Below are positions 11,052 through 20,777 of a DNA stretch of 64,000 bases, in pieces. The stretch's first letter is position 1. Every line of letters begins with the position of its first letter. A program made the translations under genes and the position numbers. The notes below the pieces were generated by a model. It had not been told where the DNA came from and searched no databases. It saw only the letters and a program-made list of their open reading frames with translations. Source of the stretch: Ornithodoros turicata (Eukaryota; Arthropoda; Arachnida; Ixodida; Argasidae); the NCBI RefSeq assembly GCF_037126465.1, contig NC_088201.1, positions 83,046,273 through 83,110,272 on the forward strand, written 5' to 3'.

Positions 11052-11190
11052 TTAGGAAGGATGCGGTCCATGTATTGGACGGCCTTGTTGGTGCTACATT
11101 TGGTGTGTTGCTTTATCTTGTCAATAAGGGGTGCCCGTAGTGTGGCGCTCAGTTTCTTGTTTGCGAAAGAGCTTTCAGTAAAGTTTCCAG

Positions 11191-12460
11191 TACGAACTCT
11201 TACCTATTTCTGCTTATTACCAGTTGAGGCTGTTACACCATAGCACATGTCTCCCCGTACAACCTGATTATTATTGCTATAGCTGTGTTCAACTGAAGAA
11301 GGAAAAGCAATCTAGTCCATCAACTGCATACGCCGTTAGAGATAAGGAGACGCAATAGCACGCCAGGAGAAATACTGCAGCGCTACCGTGCGCCATCAGT
11401 AGAGGAGTGGATCCACGAAGGGCTCGCGCAGTTTCTTAACAGCCAATACGGAAGCAGAGTGAGTATGATGAATTACATTACCCAGCGCAGGAGGGATTGT
11501 GGCCTCTCTGTGCCGACCCATCCTATCCGCGGCGCAGTAATATTTGGAGAGCTGACGGACTAGATTGTTTTCCTTCCTAAGTTGAACACGACTATAGTTC
11601 CCGTTCTGATCGGCTTCTGCTGAGGAGGGTGCCTATTTCCCTAATTTTGGCTACCATTGGAACCTCCAGCTCGCCTTGGCGACAGTGGTTGTGGTGGTCA
11701 TGGCGCAGTGATGGTAATGAAACTGCTTGCCGTAGTCGGCGTTGCTCGAGCGGGCAACGTCACGACTATCGCAGGGAGATCGCGACAGTATGTCGCGAAG
11801 TGTTCAGATTTCCTGCAGTTGCAGCACTCTACTCCTAACATGTTCGTTCGCATCGATGCCTCTTACACATTGCGCTCGTTTGCTAGCCTGAGCTCGATAC
11901 GATAGCTGGCTTCTAATTTCGTTTATTTCCTGCGAGTGGCATTCTAAGATACTTTGCACTTCTGTGCACGTTGATGCCACTTCTTCATTGCATTCCCCTT
12001 TCGCCAAGAGATCGATAGCTGTCTGCATAGTTTCCTGTTCACGAAAGAGATCGAAGCGCCTAACGGGTTCCCTCCAGTACGCCCAGAAATAGACATTTGC
12101 TCTTTTAGTAACTCGCAAGCAATTTTGGCCTTCTCAGATCCCTCGGTGCAGTCACGCATGCTGCCTTCCCTAACAAGCGTGCAGTGTTCGAGAAAGCCCG
12201 AGCGTCCTCTGGCGAGCCCAGAGGAACTTTTTAATTCCTGCTTTTTTCGGCTCCGTCAAATCGGCTTATGGCTATCTTTTAGAACAGTTCAAGTGTGTCG
12301 ACCAGTCTCCTCGTCTATCCGTTCAGATTATTTTCCGGCGTGATTCCAAAACACTACCCGGTGCAACAGATCACGCGTATCTTCCTTTAGAGGATTATAC
12401 GTGATGATCTGGCAACCTGCGGGACCATGGCTCCGCTCGAGACGCTACTACTTCATCCGA
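11191..12460. other. unrecognised region with one coiled-coil-like frame
   Basis: On the minus strand, 12,159-11,804 shows two overlapping frames with helical composition (ETMQTAIDLLAKGECNEE and EVQSILECHSQEINEIRSQL). I do not recognise the family, and no start, splice site or partner domain supports a gene. The rest shows nothing. Confidence 0.25.
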
Positions 12461-12469
12461 GGTTTCATG

Positions 12470-12790
12470 CATTCATGTAAGGTCCCTGTAAAGAAAGGTA
12501 GCGAAAACTTCCCGCTCTTACTCCTCGTTTCGAATCCCCCCCCCCCCCCCCATGAAACACTTCGAGGCGCAAAACAAGCAGACGATGGCCGCATCAACCC
12601 CTTGCATTCCCACGCGAGGGAACATTCGTATAATGCGTACCAAGAGAGATGTTTCCTATGTATATTCGTTGTAATATAGTCTGGGATGTGTAAAAGTGAA
12701 GAAATAACAAATGAAATGTTCTTGCTTGGATTCAAACACTGGAGCTGAGACTTCATAGAACTGTGGACTAGGAGGTGCTTTTCACGAGCC
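12470..12790. repeat. left arm of a long inverted repeat
   Basis: This arm matches, inverted, the sequence at about 17,463-17,780 over some 320 bp with scattered differences. Shared blocks include GTCCCTGTAAAGA, CGTATAATGCGTACCAAGAG, TGTAATATAGTC and CTGTGGACTAGGAGGTGC against their complements. A C-run (12,536-12,550) interrupts it. Long terminal inverted repeats of this kind suggest a foldback or other DNA transposon; the LINE at 13.0-17.4 kb lies between the arms. Confidence 0.7.
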
Positions 12791-14029
12791 TTACCCTCTG
12801 CTGGCGTCATATGATCTCGGAGGATCTACATAGTATATGTAATCCCCTTGGTACATTGTAAAAAACGAAATGGGCAGGTTAGAAAGCTTTTGCATTTCCA
12901 AGGTTCATTGATTCTGGTGCAAAGTAGAACGAATGTCTCGAATGTATCTAATCTGAAAGGATTCGACAGGGACTGTATAGCTGTCAACCGAATCCACCTT
13001 TAGTGGCCATCTGCTTTTACATGTGCCGAAAGGATTATTTATTTATTTATTTAGTTTGATACCCTCAGGTCATATGTGTTACAGAGAGGAGTGGGTAACA
13101 TAGAGAATATGCATTACAAAACTGCAAACATGCACAATAGTATATAACTACTAAATTGAAACATAGAGGTCATTCAAAACATAAGATGATTACAAAGAGC
13201 TCGTTTAAATAAATCAGTTGAAGATATTGATGTCAAGTTTCCGGGAAGGTGGTTCCAGTCGAGAGAATATGTGCATGGAAAGAACGAATCACGGAATGCT
13301 TTGGTGGAACAAAAAAGGACTCCTACTTTTTGACGATGGGAGATGTAAAGGCGGGATTACAAAACATTCTTTCAGGTAATGATTATGATAATATATTTTG
13401 TGGAAAAGGCACAAACGTGAGATTTTACGGCGTACTACGAGGTCAGGTAACTGAAGGTTAGCTTTCAAAGACGATACACTAACTGTTCGCTGGTAATTTC
13501 CGAAAACAAACCGAACTGCTCTGCGCTGAACTGACTCGAGTGCATCGATAAGCACACTGTGACCCGGGTCCCAGACCGAAGCTGCATACTCTAGCTTCGG
13601 ACGAACAATAGACTTATAAAGCGTTAGTTTAAGATCTTGAGCTGCGAGATGGAAGTTACGTCTGATAAAGCCCAGTGTGCGGTTTGCATTGCGCAGTATG
13701 TGCATGGTTAATATGAGTTTTCCAAGACAGGTTAGAAGTAATGTGAACACCAAGATAGTTGTAAGATGTAACTTGCTCTAAAATAATGTCATATAGTGAG
13801 TAACGTGTATTTAGGTTGTCCTGGCGATTACGCGAAATCCACATATGTTTACACTTGCTAATGTTCAGCTCCATCTTCCACCTCGCACACCATTGCACTA
13901 TACTGTTCAGGTCGGACTGAACGAGATCGGTGTCAGAATCACATGAAATTTTTCTATAAACTACGCAATCATCGGCAAATAGTCGTATACTGGAGGAAAA
14001 GACACATTGTGGTAAGTCGTTAATATATA

Positions 14030-14642
14030 CCGTAATTTCACGCGTATAAGCTGCACCGCAGATAAGCCGCAGGACGCGTTTTTAGGAACGTTTTGAAAAT
14101 GTTCTGACAGATAAGCCGCACCCGCAGATACGCCGCGGTAAATACGATACGACTGACTTGTGCGACAAAGGAGACCATAGAGAAGGCCATAAACCCTGTG
14201 GTCCATACTCCGGGATCGGCGTAGTATACAACAAAGGAGGTCAGTTCTAGAGTTCTACCAAGATCGGATTGTGCCCTTGTTGGGCGTTTTGGGCCTTGTT
14301 GGGCGTTTTGGGCCTTGTTGGGCGTCGTGGACTGATGATGGGTCAGTGGTCTTCCAGAAGACGTGAATCACTGTCACCACTTTCGTTCAAGCTCCTTGGG
14401 GGAATGCACCAGGAAGATCAATCTACTCGAATGTGGACCCGTCCCTGTTACGCACTGTTCATGCATCGGCAGGGCAGTGCTGTTCCGGAGACACTGTCGG
14501 CCCTTTCATTAAAACCGACTTATGGGGAAAATACCAGGGAAAAATAGTCATCACATAAGCCGCACCGGTGGATAAGCCGCAGAGCGCCCATGAGAAAAAA
14601 AAAATCGCGCAGAAGCCGCGGCTAATACGCGTGAAATTACGG
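14030..14642. mobile_element. TA-target MITE, 613 bp, inside the RT domain
   Basis: Ends CCGTAATTTCACGCGTAT (left) and its complement ATACGCGTGAAATTACGG (right), flanked by TA on each side (14,028-14,029 and 14,643-14,644). Internal subrepeats of GATAAGCCGCA occur near both ends. Removing it with one TA joins PLLSVI to YINDLP in frame across the RT active-site region. Target and ends fit the Tc1/mariner superfamily. No transposase is present. Confidence 0.9.
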
Positions 14643-15918
14643 TATTACGGAGAGCAAAGGACCGATAACGGAACCCTGTGGTACACCTGACAGTACAGAA
14701 GTTGAGTTAGAATCGATGCCATTAGCCGTTACGTATTGCACGCGGTTGTGTAAGAAGCAGCGAAGCCAAGTTAGAATATTGGTGGCAACGTTCAGCGCGT
14801 TAAGTTTGTGCAAGAGAAGTTGGTGTGACGCTTTGTCAAATGCTTTGGAGAATCCAAGAATATGCAGTCGGCCAGGGATCCGTCGTCAAGGGCCGAGTTC
14901 AGGTCGTGCACAAAAGAAACTAACTGCGTTTCACAAGAGAAAGACTTCCTGAAACCATGCTGGCAATTACTAAAACATGAATTATACTCAAGAAACCGGA
15001 CTAAATGTGTGTATAGGTGTGTAAATACTGGGAAGCAACCGTAGAGTACCTCTCCCATCTCAAGGCGCTCTGCGAAAACTTGGCAGCACGAAAAAGCCAC
15101 TTCTTTTTGTTGCACATTCTTCGCAATGTTCTGTTGTACCATGGAGACTGCGACTTACTGGTAATTTTTACACGGGGTATATACCTGCTAACAAGGTCAG
15201 AAACTTTGTTTTTAAATAAAGCCCAGTTGCATTCTACTGAACGATGAGAGAAATCGCACACAAATGTGTTAAGAAATGAACTCAATTCATTGTTAATTGT
15301 TGCAAAATCGGCACGCTTATAGTTCCTAATATATTTAACATTTTCCTCTGGTTTCCTCACGGGTAAACTAATGAAAAAAATGTGTAATCATATGGTCACT
15401 TGGCCCTTGTAACAATGACACATGCTCGATAAGATCAAGTGTAGTGGTGAGCAGTAGATCAAGAATGTTCGCACTTGAGTCTGTTATCCTTGTGGGTTTG
15501 TCTATCAACTGGTAAAGACTAAAATCGTTACACATGCTAATAAATGCGTCACATTCTCGAGTTGCTACAGTATTTTCTTCTTGGGCACAGTGCCACTTAA
15601 TCTCGGGATAACTGAAATCTCCAAGTAGCAAAACAGGACACGCAGGGCATCTGATCGCAACAGCATTAAGCGAATCATGTAAGTTGTTAACAAAAGAAGG
15701 GCAAGAAGGCGGCGGTCGATAACAAATCCTGAACAACAATCGCTTAAAGTTGTGAACTGCGCAAACCCACAACGTTTCAAGATCAGTGGAAATATTAACA
15801 ATTTCTGAAGAAATAAGATCAGCCACAGCTAATAAAACACCGCCACCTAATCTCTGACCACGATCGGCACGATAAATCTTATATGATTTCTGACAATGAA
15901 AAAGTTCACAGTTAGACA

Positions 15919-15999
15919 TGAAAGATGAAAGTCACTGAAAAGGTTAGCCAGCTGTAGGAGTCGAACCCACATCTTCTGGATTGCCGGTTCTCTCATGTT
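15919..15999 (-). mobile_element. tRNA-like SINE inserted in LINE endonuclease
   Basis: Same family as 5,856-5,936: minus-strand GTGGGTTCGACTCCTAC forms a T-arm, followed by AGCTGGCTAACC. It is flanked by an imperfect direct duplication of about 15 bp (GTTCACAGTTAGACA at 15,902 and GTTCAACAGTTAGACAC at 16,000). Without it, TETWLSTKVSNC continues into ELFHCQKSY. This is a complete small insertion with a target duplication, as made by LINE machinery. Confidence 0.75.
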
Positions 16000-16216
16000 C
16001 AACAGTTAGACACTTTAGTCGAAAGCCATGTTTCGGTTAAGAATACAACATCGGCGTCACAAGAATCCAAAAAAGAACATAACTCATGACGATGTTTCAT
16101 AAGTGACCTTATATTAGTGTACACAACAGAAACATTTTGTTGTAGTGAGTATGACCGATTCAAAGATAGCTATGCACTCGGCCCTTCAATGTTTACATCA
16201 TTAGTAGTTTGATTGA

Positions 16217-17203
16217 TTAGCCATTCAAATGATGTTCGATAACTTTTTTCATGTCGGGGTCATACACGTACATCTTTCCTTCAATCAATAACTTATCAAA
16301 ACGAAGCTTCAATGAAGCACGCTGAGATCGAGCAAAGGACAACAAGCACCTTCGTGCAGTTCGAACTGTAAGCGAGTAGTCACCAGAGACTGAATATGGT
16401 GAATTACGTAATTTATGTCCCATCGACATAGCCCCCTCTTTCCTTTTCTACGACAGAAATTTGACTATTATAGGCCTACTCTTGTCTTCCCGATATCTCC
16501 CTATACGATGGGCACGTTCAACCTTACTGGCGTCGATGCTTACTCCAAGCTTTTCATTGCAGAAAGCCAGAGCGTGCGCCTCCGACTGAGTCCATGTCTC
16601 ATTTTGACTATCCCTGATGCCATGAGTTACTAAATTGCATCTCCTCATTCTATTCTCAAGGTCATCAATCTGTCTCTTCATTGATTTCGTGCCCGCCCCG
16701 AGATTGGCTGAAAAGCCAGCAATTCGATGTACCTCATTTTCGATTTGCTTTACAGAGGTTAAGTCAGTCTCGATCGAAGCAACCTTATCTGTTAGTTCTT
16801 GTGTTTTCCTTTCTGTTTCCTGCAATTTGGACTTGATATGATTGACCTAAGTCAGGAGTTCATTTTGACCTGCCTCAAGCCGGGAAAGGACCGTAAGTCT
16901 GTGAGGAACCTCATCGAGTTTCTCATTAATAACGGCGTTTGTTCGCAGAGGGTCAGTTGAACTGGCCTGGACGCCCTGACTGCGCAGGATCGGCCCGGCC
17001 TTTATCTCGATGTCTCCACCAAGCAGGAGCAACACAGCAGAATCGAACACATTATATATAAACAAAAGTAGCCGTGGGCGCGGCAGCACCAAAAGGAATA
17101 CATTGTCACTTCTATATGATTGACTACATGTTGCTGCCGAAACGCCCACTGAAGCCGTAGACAGATGTTGAGGCACATGTAGTAGGTGGAGCACCTGAGA
17201 CAA
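16217..17203 (-). pseudogene. LINE ORF1 with coiled coil and decayed 2A-like motif
   Basis: N-terminal part (17,203-16,847) contains a hydrophobic stretch and GDIEIKAGP, the position of the DxExNPGP 2A-like ribosome-skipping motif known at the start of some CR1/ingi LINE proteins. The essential NPGP is KAGP here. A middle part (16,825-16,448) has a coiled coil (VASIETDLTSVKQIENEVHR), IDDLENRMRRCNLVTHGI, and VERAHRIGRYREDKSRPIIV, matching the RRM-like and C-terminal domains of L1-ORF1-type nucleic-acid chaperones. A last part (16,429-16,217) continues it. A stop at about 16,847 and a frameshift near 16,440 break the gene. Confidence 0.75.
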
Positions 17204-17462
17204 CGGTTCCAGAGCATGATGAACCTGCTGATCCGTTCGTAGTCGAGATTATTCCTCGCAGCAATTCCGTCGACGTTACATGGTGTAGATAACAGAGCGA
17301 TGTTCCTTCCAAGCCGATAGCAGTATCTGATGCGTGCAGCAAAAGGATCTGAATAACGAAAATGAGGGAGTTACTCAAATGCATGTTGCTGCCGAAACGC
17401 CCACTCAAGATTAGATATGTTTCCTTCGAGATCACATGACGGCCGCAGCGGGCAAGGCTTGT

Positions 17463-17780
17463 CAAAGCACCCTCCTAGTCCACAGTTCTATGAAGTCTCA
17501 ATTCCAGTGTTTGCATCGAAGCAAGAAGACTTTAATTTGTTATAGCTTCGCTTCTCCACTTCCCTGACTATATTACAATGAATATACACAGAAGAGCTCT
17601 CTCTTGGTACACATTATGCGAATCTTCCATCAGGTCTGATATGCACGGGGCTCATGCGGCCGTTGTCTGCTGGTTTTGTGCCTTGGAGCGTTCCATGGGG
17701 CACGTGCGTCGAGAGAAGCAGTGAGAGGGGGAAGTTGTCGCTACTCTCTTTACAGGGACATTACCCATGGAGGAAAAACC
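17463..17780. repeat. right arm of the long inverted repeat
   Basis: Partner of 12,470-12,790 in opposite orientation. The inner edge abuts the inferred 5' end of the LINE, so the LINE probably inserted just inside this arm. Confidence 0.7.
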
Positions 17781-17789
17781 GACGATATC

Positions 17790-18845
17790 TTTAGTCAGCG
17801 GTGCCTTTCGAGATTGTTGTTTCTCGGCCGAACTTTCTGTGGTGTAATACGCTGAAGTTCGTGCATGGATTGTGTGGCAGTGTGTGTGCACATTCCAAAC
17901 GGCGCAGTTACGGTTATTACTGTTTCATGCTGTATTTTTACTTGTTATTCTACTTAAAGACAAAATGAATTGTGCGCTATCTGTGTGAAACTGGTCATAT
18001 TCGGTGATGGAATCCCAGTTAGCGATGCTTTTAAATGTGATTTTCTGCATGAGAGGATTGAGCACGTCGCACACGTAATATTATCCAGATTTATTTTGCA
18101 AATAAGGACTACAGCAACACTGAAAAGTACGTCAGTACTTTTCTTTGTTGGTGTACCAGTCTGTGGTATACCATTCTGAATCGCAAATTAAAAATGTCAG
18201 GTTATGTCCTCTGTGTGATATGAAATATTTTTCATTGCGTAACTAAAGAAAATGACACGCTTTCATCCTGATCCGTTTTTCTGCTTATTGCCTCGAAACA
18301 AAGTCAAACTGTTTGTTCCCGTGCATGAGCCTGTAATTCACGCTAGAGGTTTGATTGAAATATATCACTCTCTGATGTACATGGTAGCGTCAAGAAGAAC
18401 ATTGACGATTCCTGGCATGGTAGAATAGCCTTAGTTTGATGCACACCATCGTACTATATGCAGCACGAGTGCTTACACGTGTTAACGTGCCAAACCGCAC
18501 GTCATTTTTTTCTTCTCACGATTCAGTTCACTTCAAATATCGATAAACGTATCTAAATGGCACGCAATATCATATGTCGTTACAAAAGTACTTTTGAGGG
18601 GGATGATTGTAATCCACATACTTACACATCACGAAAAACAATGGCGTGCATTTTGAGATTCTTCCAACTGTTTACATGTTACATTTGTGAAGCAACGTTA
18701 CGTAAACGACGTGCTGACTGCTGTCATGATGGCAGTTTCATGTCAGGATACACGCTGCATTTCCGTCAGTAAATCTGGCTTCCTAGAGACACACCCAGTT
18801 CATTTTGTCGTTAAATAAAAGCGAGACTGCAAATGAAGCAACAGC
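17790..18845. other. no gene recognised
   Basis: AT-rich sequence with short frames on both strands and no domain. A 71-codon plus-strand frame at 18,557-18,772 has several Cys residues but no family I recognise. Confidence 0.35.
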
Positions 18846-18846
18846 C

Positions 18847-18975
18847 ACTTATAACTAGACCTCGGATGTTTACGCACTAAAAAAGGCCCGTTTAGGCGCC
18901 TATAATAAGAGGAAAAGTACCGATTTAGGCAATAAAAGTCCATTTTAGGCTCAATAAAATTCAGTCTGTCACCCT
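18847..18975. mobile_element. hAT-type terminal remnant
   Basis: Begins near AGACCTCGGATGTTTA and contains repeated TTTAGGC/TAGGC units. A related inverted end (ATCCGAGGTCT) and the same TAGGC units occur at 32,520-32,690, and TAGGC units at 62.4-62.9 kb. The position just downstream of the hAT transposase at 19.1 kb fits the 3' end of that element, but no matching 5' end was found. Confidence 0.35.
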
Positions 18976-19144
18976 TCGGCTCAATGCTCACGTGAAGGTT
19001 CCCGCTAATTGCACTTCCGGTACAGACTTTTCAACTGTATTCAACTTTATTGAGTATGAACTTTATTTAACTAAAAGTAAGAACTGAGGCTGACTGGGTC
19101 AAGTAAGGAATGTTCACAGAACAGTTAACCGATAAAAGCATCCA

Positions 19145-20675
19145 TCAGGTGTAGCTGTAGAAGCAGTGCGACACAGGCACCATTTCGAGATTTGTCGGCG
19201 TAAAGCTCCGGCGTTTGTCGCCAAGTACTAGCTTATAGGTCGAAAAGGTGCGTTCCACATCCACCGACGTTAGTGGAGCAATGCTGAAATATCCATTGGA
19301 CGAACGTCGTCCGGTAGGACTGATCCAGTTCCAGCTAGTACGGCAGCCACTGACAGCAAAGTTTTAAATCCCAGTTTCCCGTCGAGTACATACTGTAGTT
19401 TTTGCGCAGTTGTATCCTTCCCAGGACCTACTGGCCCGGTGTCGATTCGCATTTGTGCGACAGACATTATAGCAAGAGCATCGTACAAAGCTTAGCCTGA
19501 TGCGTCCAGACGCGTGATGCTGCCCTAGTTAGCTGAAATGTACACCAGCTCACAGGGGTCTTCGTCAACTGTAAGATGTCTCGGGCGCGTTTCACACTAT
19601 CTGCTTCTTCCCTCGAGAACTGCTGTATAACGGCGCAAAGTCCATCAAAGTTCGTGTGGAGGTACTCAATCGCTCTCAGCCACGTGCCCCCAAGCATCAA
19701 AATCGGTTCAGGGGGAAGCGGGGTGTCAGGCAGTCTGTCTTTGAAGGCCTTCACCCTTGCAGGGGCCTTCAGAAACACCTTCTTTACGGATGATATCCAC
19801 TTATTCACGTCTGTGAAAGTGTTCCTGATTTCTCTTGCTGCATGATGCAAAGCATGCGCGAGACAGGTGACGTGAATCATTCTGGGATGGAACACTTTTA
19901 GCAATGTTGCGGCGCGATACATGTATGCTGCAGCATCAGTGTAGGGAAGGAACACTTTGTCATCCAAAACTTTCATGGTATAGTTGACAAAGTAAGCCAC
20001 CGCGTCGCCGTTTGTCTTTTCCAGTGCTGGCTTGCAGGATATCAAACACGGGAACCTGCTTTGATCTGCATTTAATTTTCCGACCACCATGTTGGCTATA
20101 TATCGCCTATTTGCATCCGTCGTCTCGTCCACCGCAATCCAGATGCATCTCCTATTTCAGAACGAATGGTACTCAGTACTCCTTCATACGTGGAGCCCAA
20201 ATATTTTTTTTCGCAGCGTCGATTCGGATGGAATTTTCGTGTTGCAGTACTTGGCCAAGAAGGTCTTAAAGACGGGGTTCTCGGGCTTCGCCGACGGCGT
20301 GTTTGCAGCAATAAGTGCCGTACACAAATCGGCGTGCAGTTCACTCTTCCTTCCGTACTGAACACAATCCTTAAGAAAGCTTTGGCGGGACATCGATGGA
20401 AAGTTTTTCGTGCAGTTGAACTTGTGCGTGGCTGTACCAGCATGTTGCTCTAGGTGAGATTTTTTTCTCGCACGGAACCTGCAAATCGCAGACCGGTTCT
20501 TACGCTAGACAGAGGAACATCTTACGGAACTGCCACGCGTGGTGAGTGCGCGCAAACTCTGTACTTGCTTTCCGCACGGCTGACAGAGCGCCGCAACTCC
20601 GTCAGTGGTGTAACAGTTGAAACTCTCAGTCCACGATTTAACCAGACTTCGCCTAGTCGCCTTTATTTTCGGCAT
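19145..20675 (-). pseudogene. hAT transposase (CGGBP1/BED-type), frameshifted
   Basis: Pieces on the minus strand: MPKIKATRR to ALCQPCGKQV (20,675-20,560), a BED-like zinc finger start; SELHADLCTALIAANTP and STLRKKIFG (20,393-20,190). Then a long frame 20,132-19,467 starts with DETTDANRRYIANMVVGKLN (catalytic Asp region) and continues with the THVTCLAHALHH-like block and FLKAPARVKAFKDRLPDTPL. The end, 19,400-19,145, reads LTSVDVERTFSTYKLVLGDK and RRSF, the hAT dimerisation domain. Order and motifs match hAT transposases related to the CGG-repeat-binding protein family. Frames change near 20,540, 20,160, 19,480 and 19,290, so the gene is dead. The fragments overlap well, indicating moderate age. 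Confidence 0.8.
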
Positions 20676-20777
20676 TGTGCAATGCCTGCGACCGACCGCG
20701 GAGACCAACTTGCAATGAGTTGTGCTGCGTCCACGCACCAGGACGACCGACGTCAATGGAACGTGTCGTTCTCGCTA

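Larger units (their letters stand above)
7346..11190 (-). pseudogene. LINE ORF with RNase H domain, split by two DNA transposons
   Basis: Minus-strand coding sequence in pieces: 11,190-11,056, 8,696-7,999 and 7,374-7,346. It includes the RNase H start VYTDGST (about 8,525-8,505), a shifted frame with STAAELHA (RNase H helix with catalytic Glu), then the Cys/His-type tail CKRYKVPEDTHH, and the C-terminal ALFAFLIDSGRKDRF followed by a stop. Removing the 616-bp element and one TTAA joins ALFAFL to IDSGRKDRF in frame. Removing the piggyBac element and one TTAG joins QYMDRIL to PKHRAKRHYQD in frame. At least one frameshift lies within RNase H. The reverse transcriptase part is not seen upstream. 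Homologous to the fragment at 53.9-54.6 kb. Confidence 0.75.
13289..16190 (-). pseudogene. LINE ORF2: endonuclease and reverse transcriptase
   Basis: Endonuclease: VVYTNIRSL and DADVVFLTETWL (16,150-16,040), then after the SINE RLGGGVLLAV, LLLGDFSYPEIKW and GPSDHMITHF (15,919-15,368). The Asp-Phe-Ser-Tyr-Pro and Ser-Asp-His blocks are the catalytic GDFNxP and SDH motifs of APE-type endonucleases. Linker: SQSPWYNRTLRRMCNKKKW (15,360-15,001). Reverse transcriptase: SNCQHGFRKSFSCETQLVSF, SGVPQGSVIGPLLSVI (14,720-14,645), then YINDLP and RLFADDCVVYR (14,027-13,950) with the FADD box, LNISKCKHMWISR and YNYLGVHITSNLSW. After a frameshift come RPKLEYAASVWDP and LESVQRRAVRFVFG. The DFSKAFD block reads LDSPKHL, and frames shift near 15,150, 14,850 and 13,740. 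The copy is dead, but all motifs can be placed. Confidence 0.85.
13034..17460 (-). mobile_element. two-ORF LINE (CR1/Jockey-like), nested insertions
   Basis: Reading the minus strand from about 17,460: a 5' region with a direct repeat, ORF1 (17,203-16,217), ORF2 with apurinic endonuclease and reverse transcriptase (about 16,190-13,289), and an AAAT-repeat tail at 13,052-13,034. A TA-target MITE (14,030-14,642) and a SINE (15,919-15,999) are inserted. Without them the element is about 3.7 kb, near full length for CR1-like LINEs. Stops and frameshifts in both ORFs make it inactive. Confidence 0.8.

Noticed and set aside
12401..12810. antisense pair of frames over the long inverted repeat
   Set aside because: The similarity to 17.7 kb is at the DNA level in inverse orientation, and the poly-C run breaks the frame, so coding conservation is not supported.
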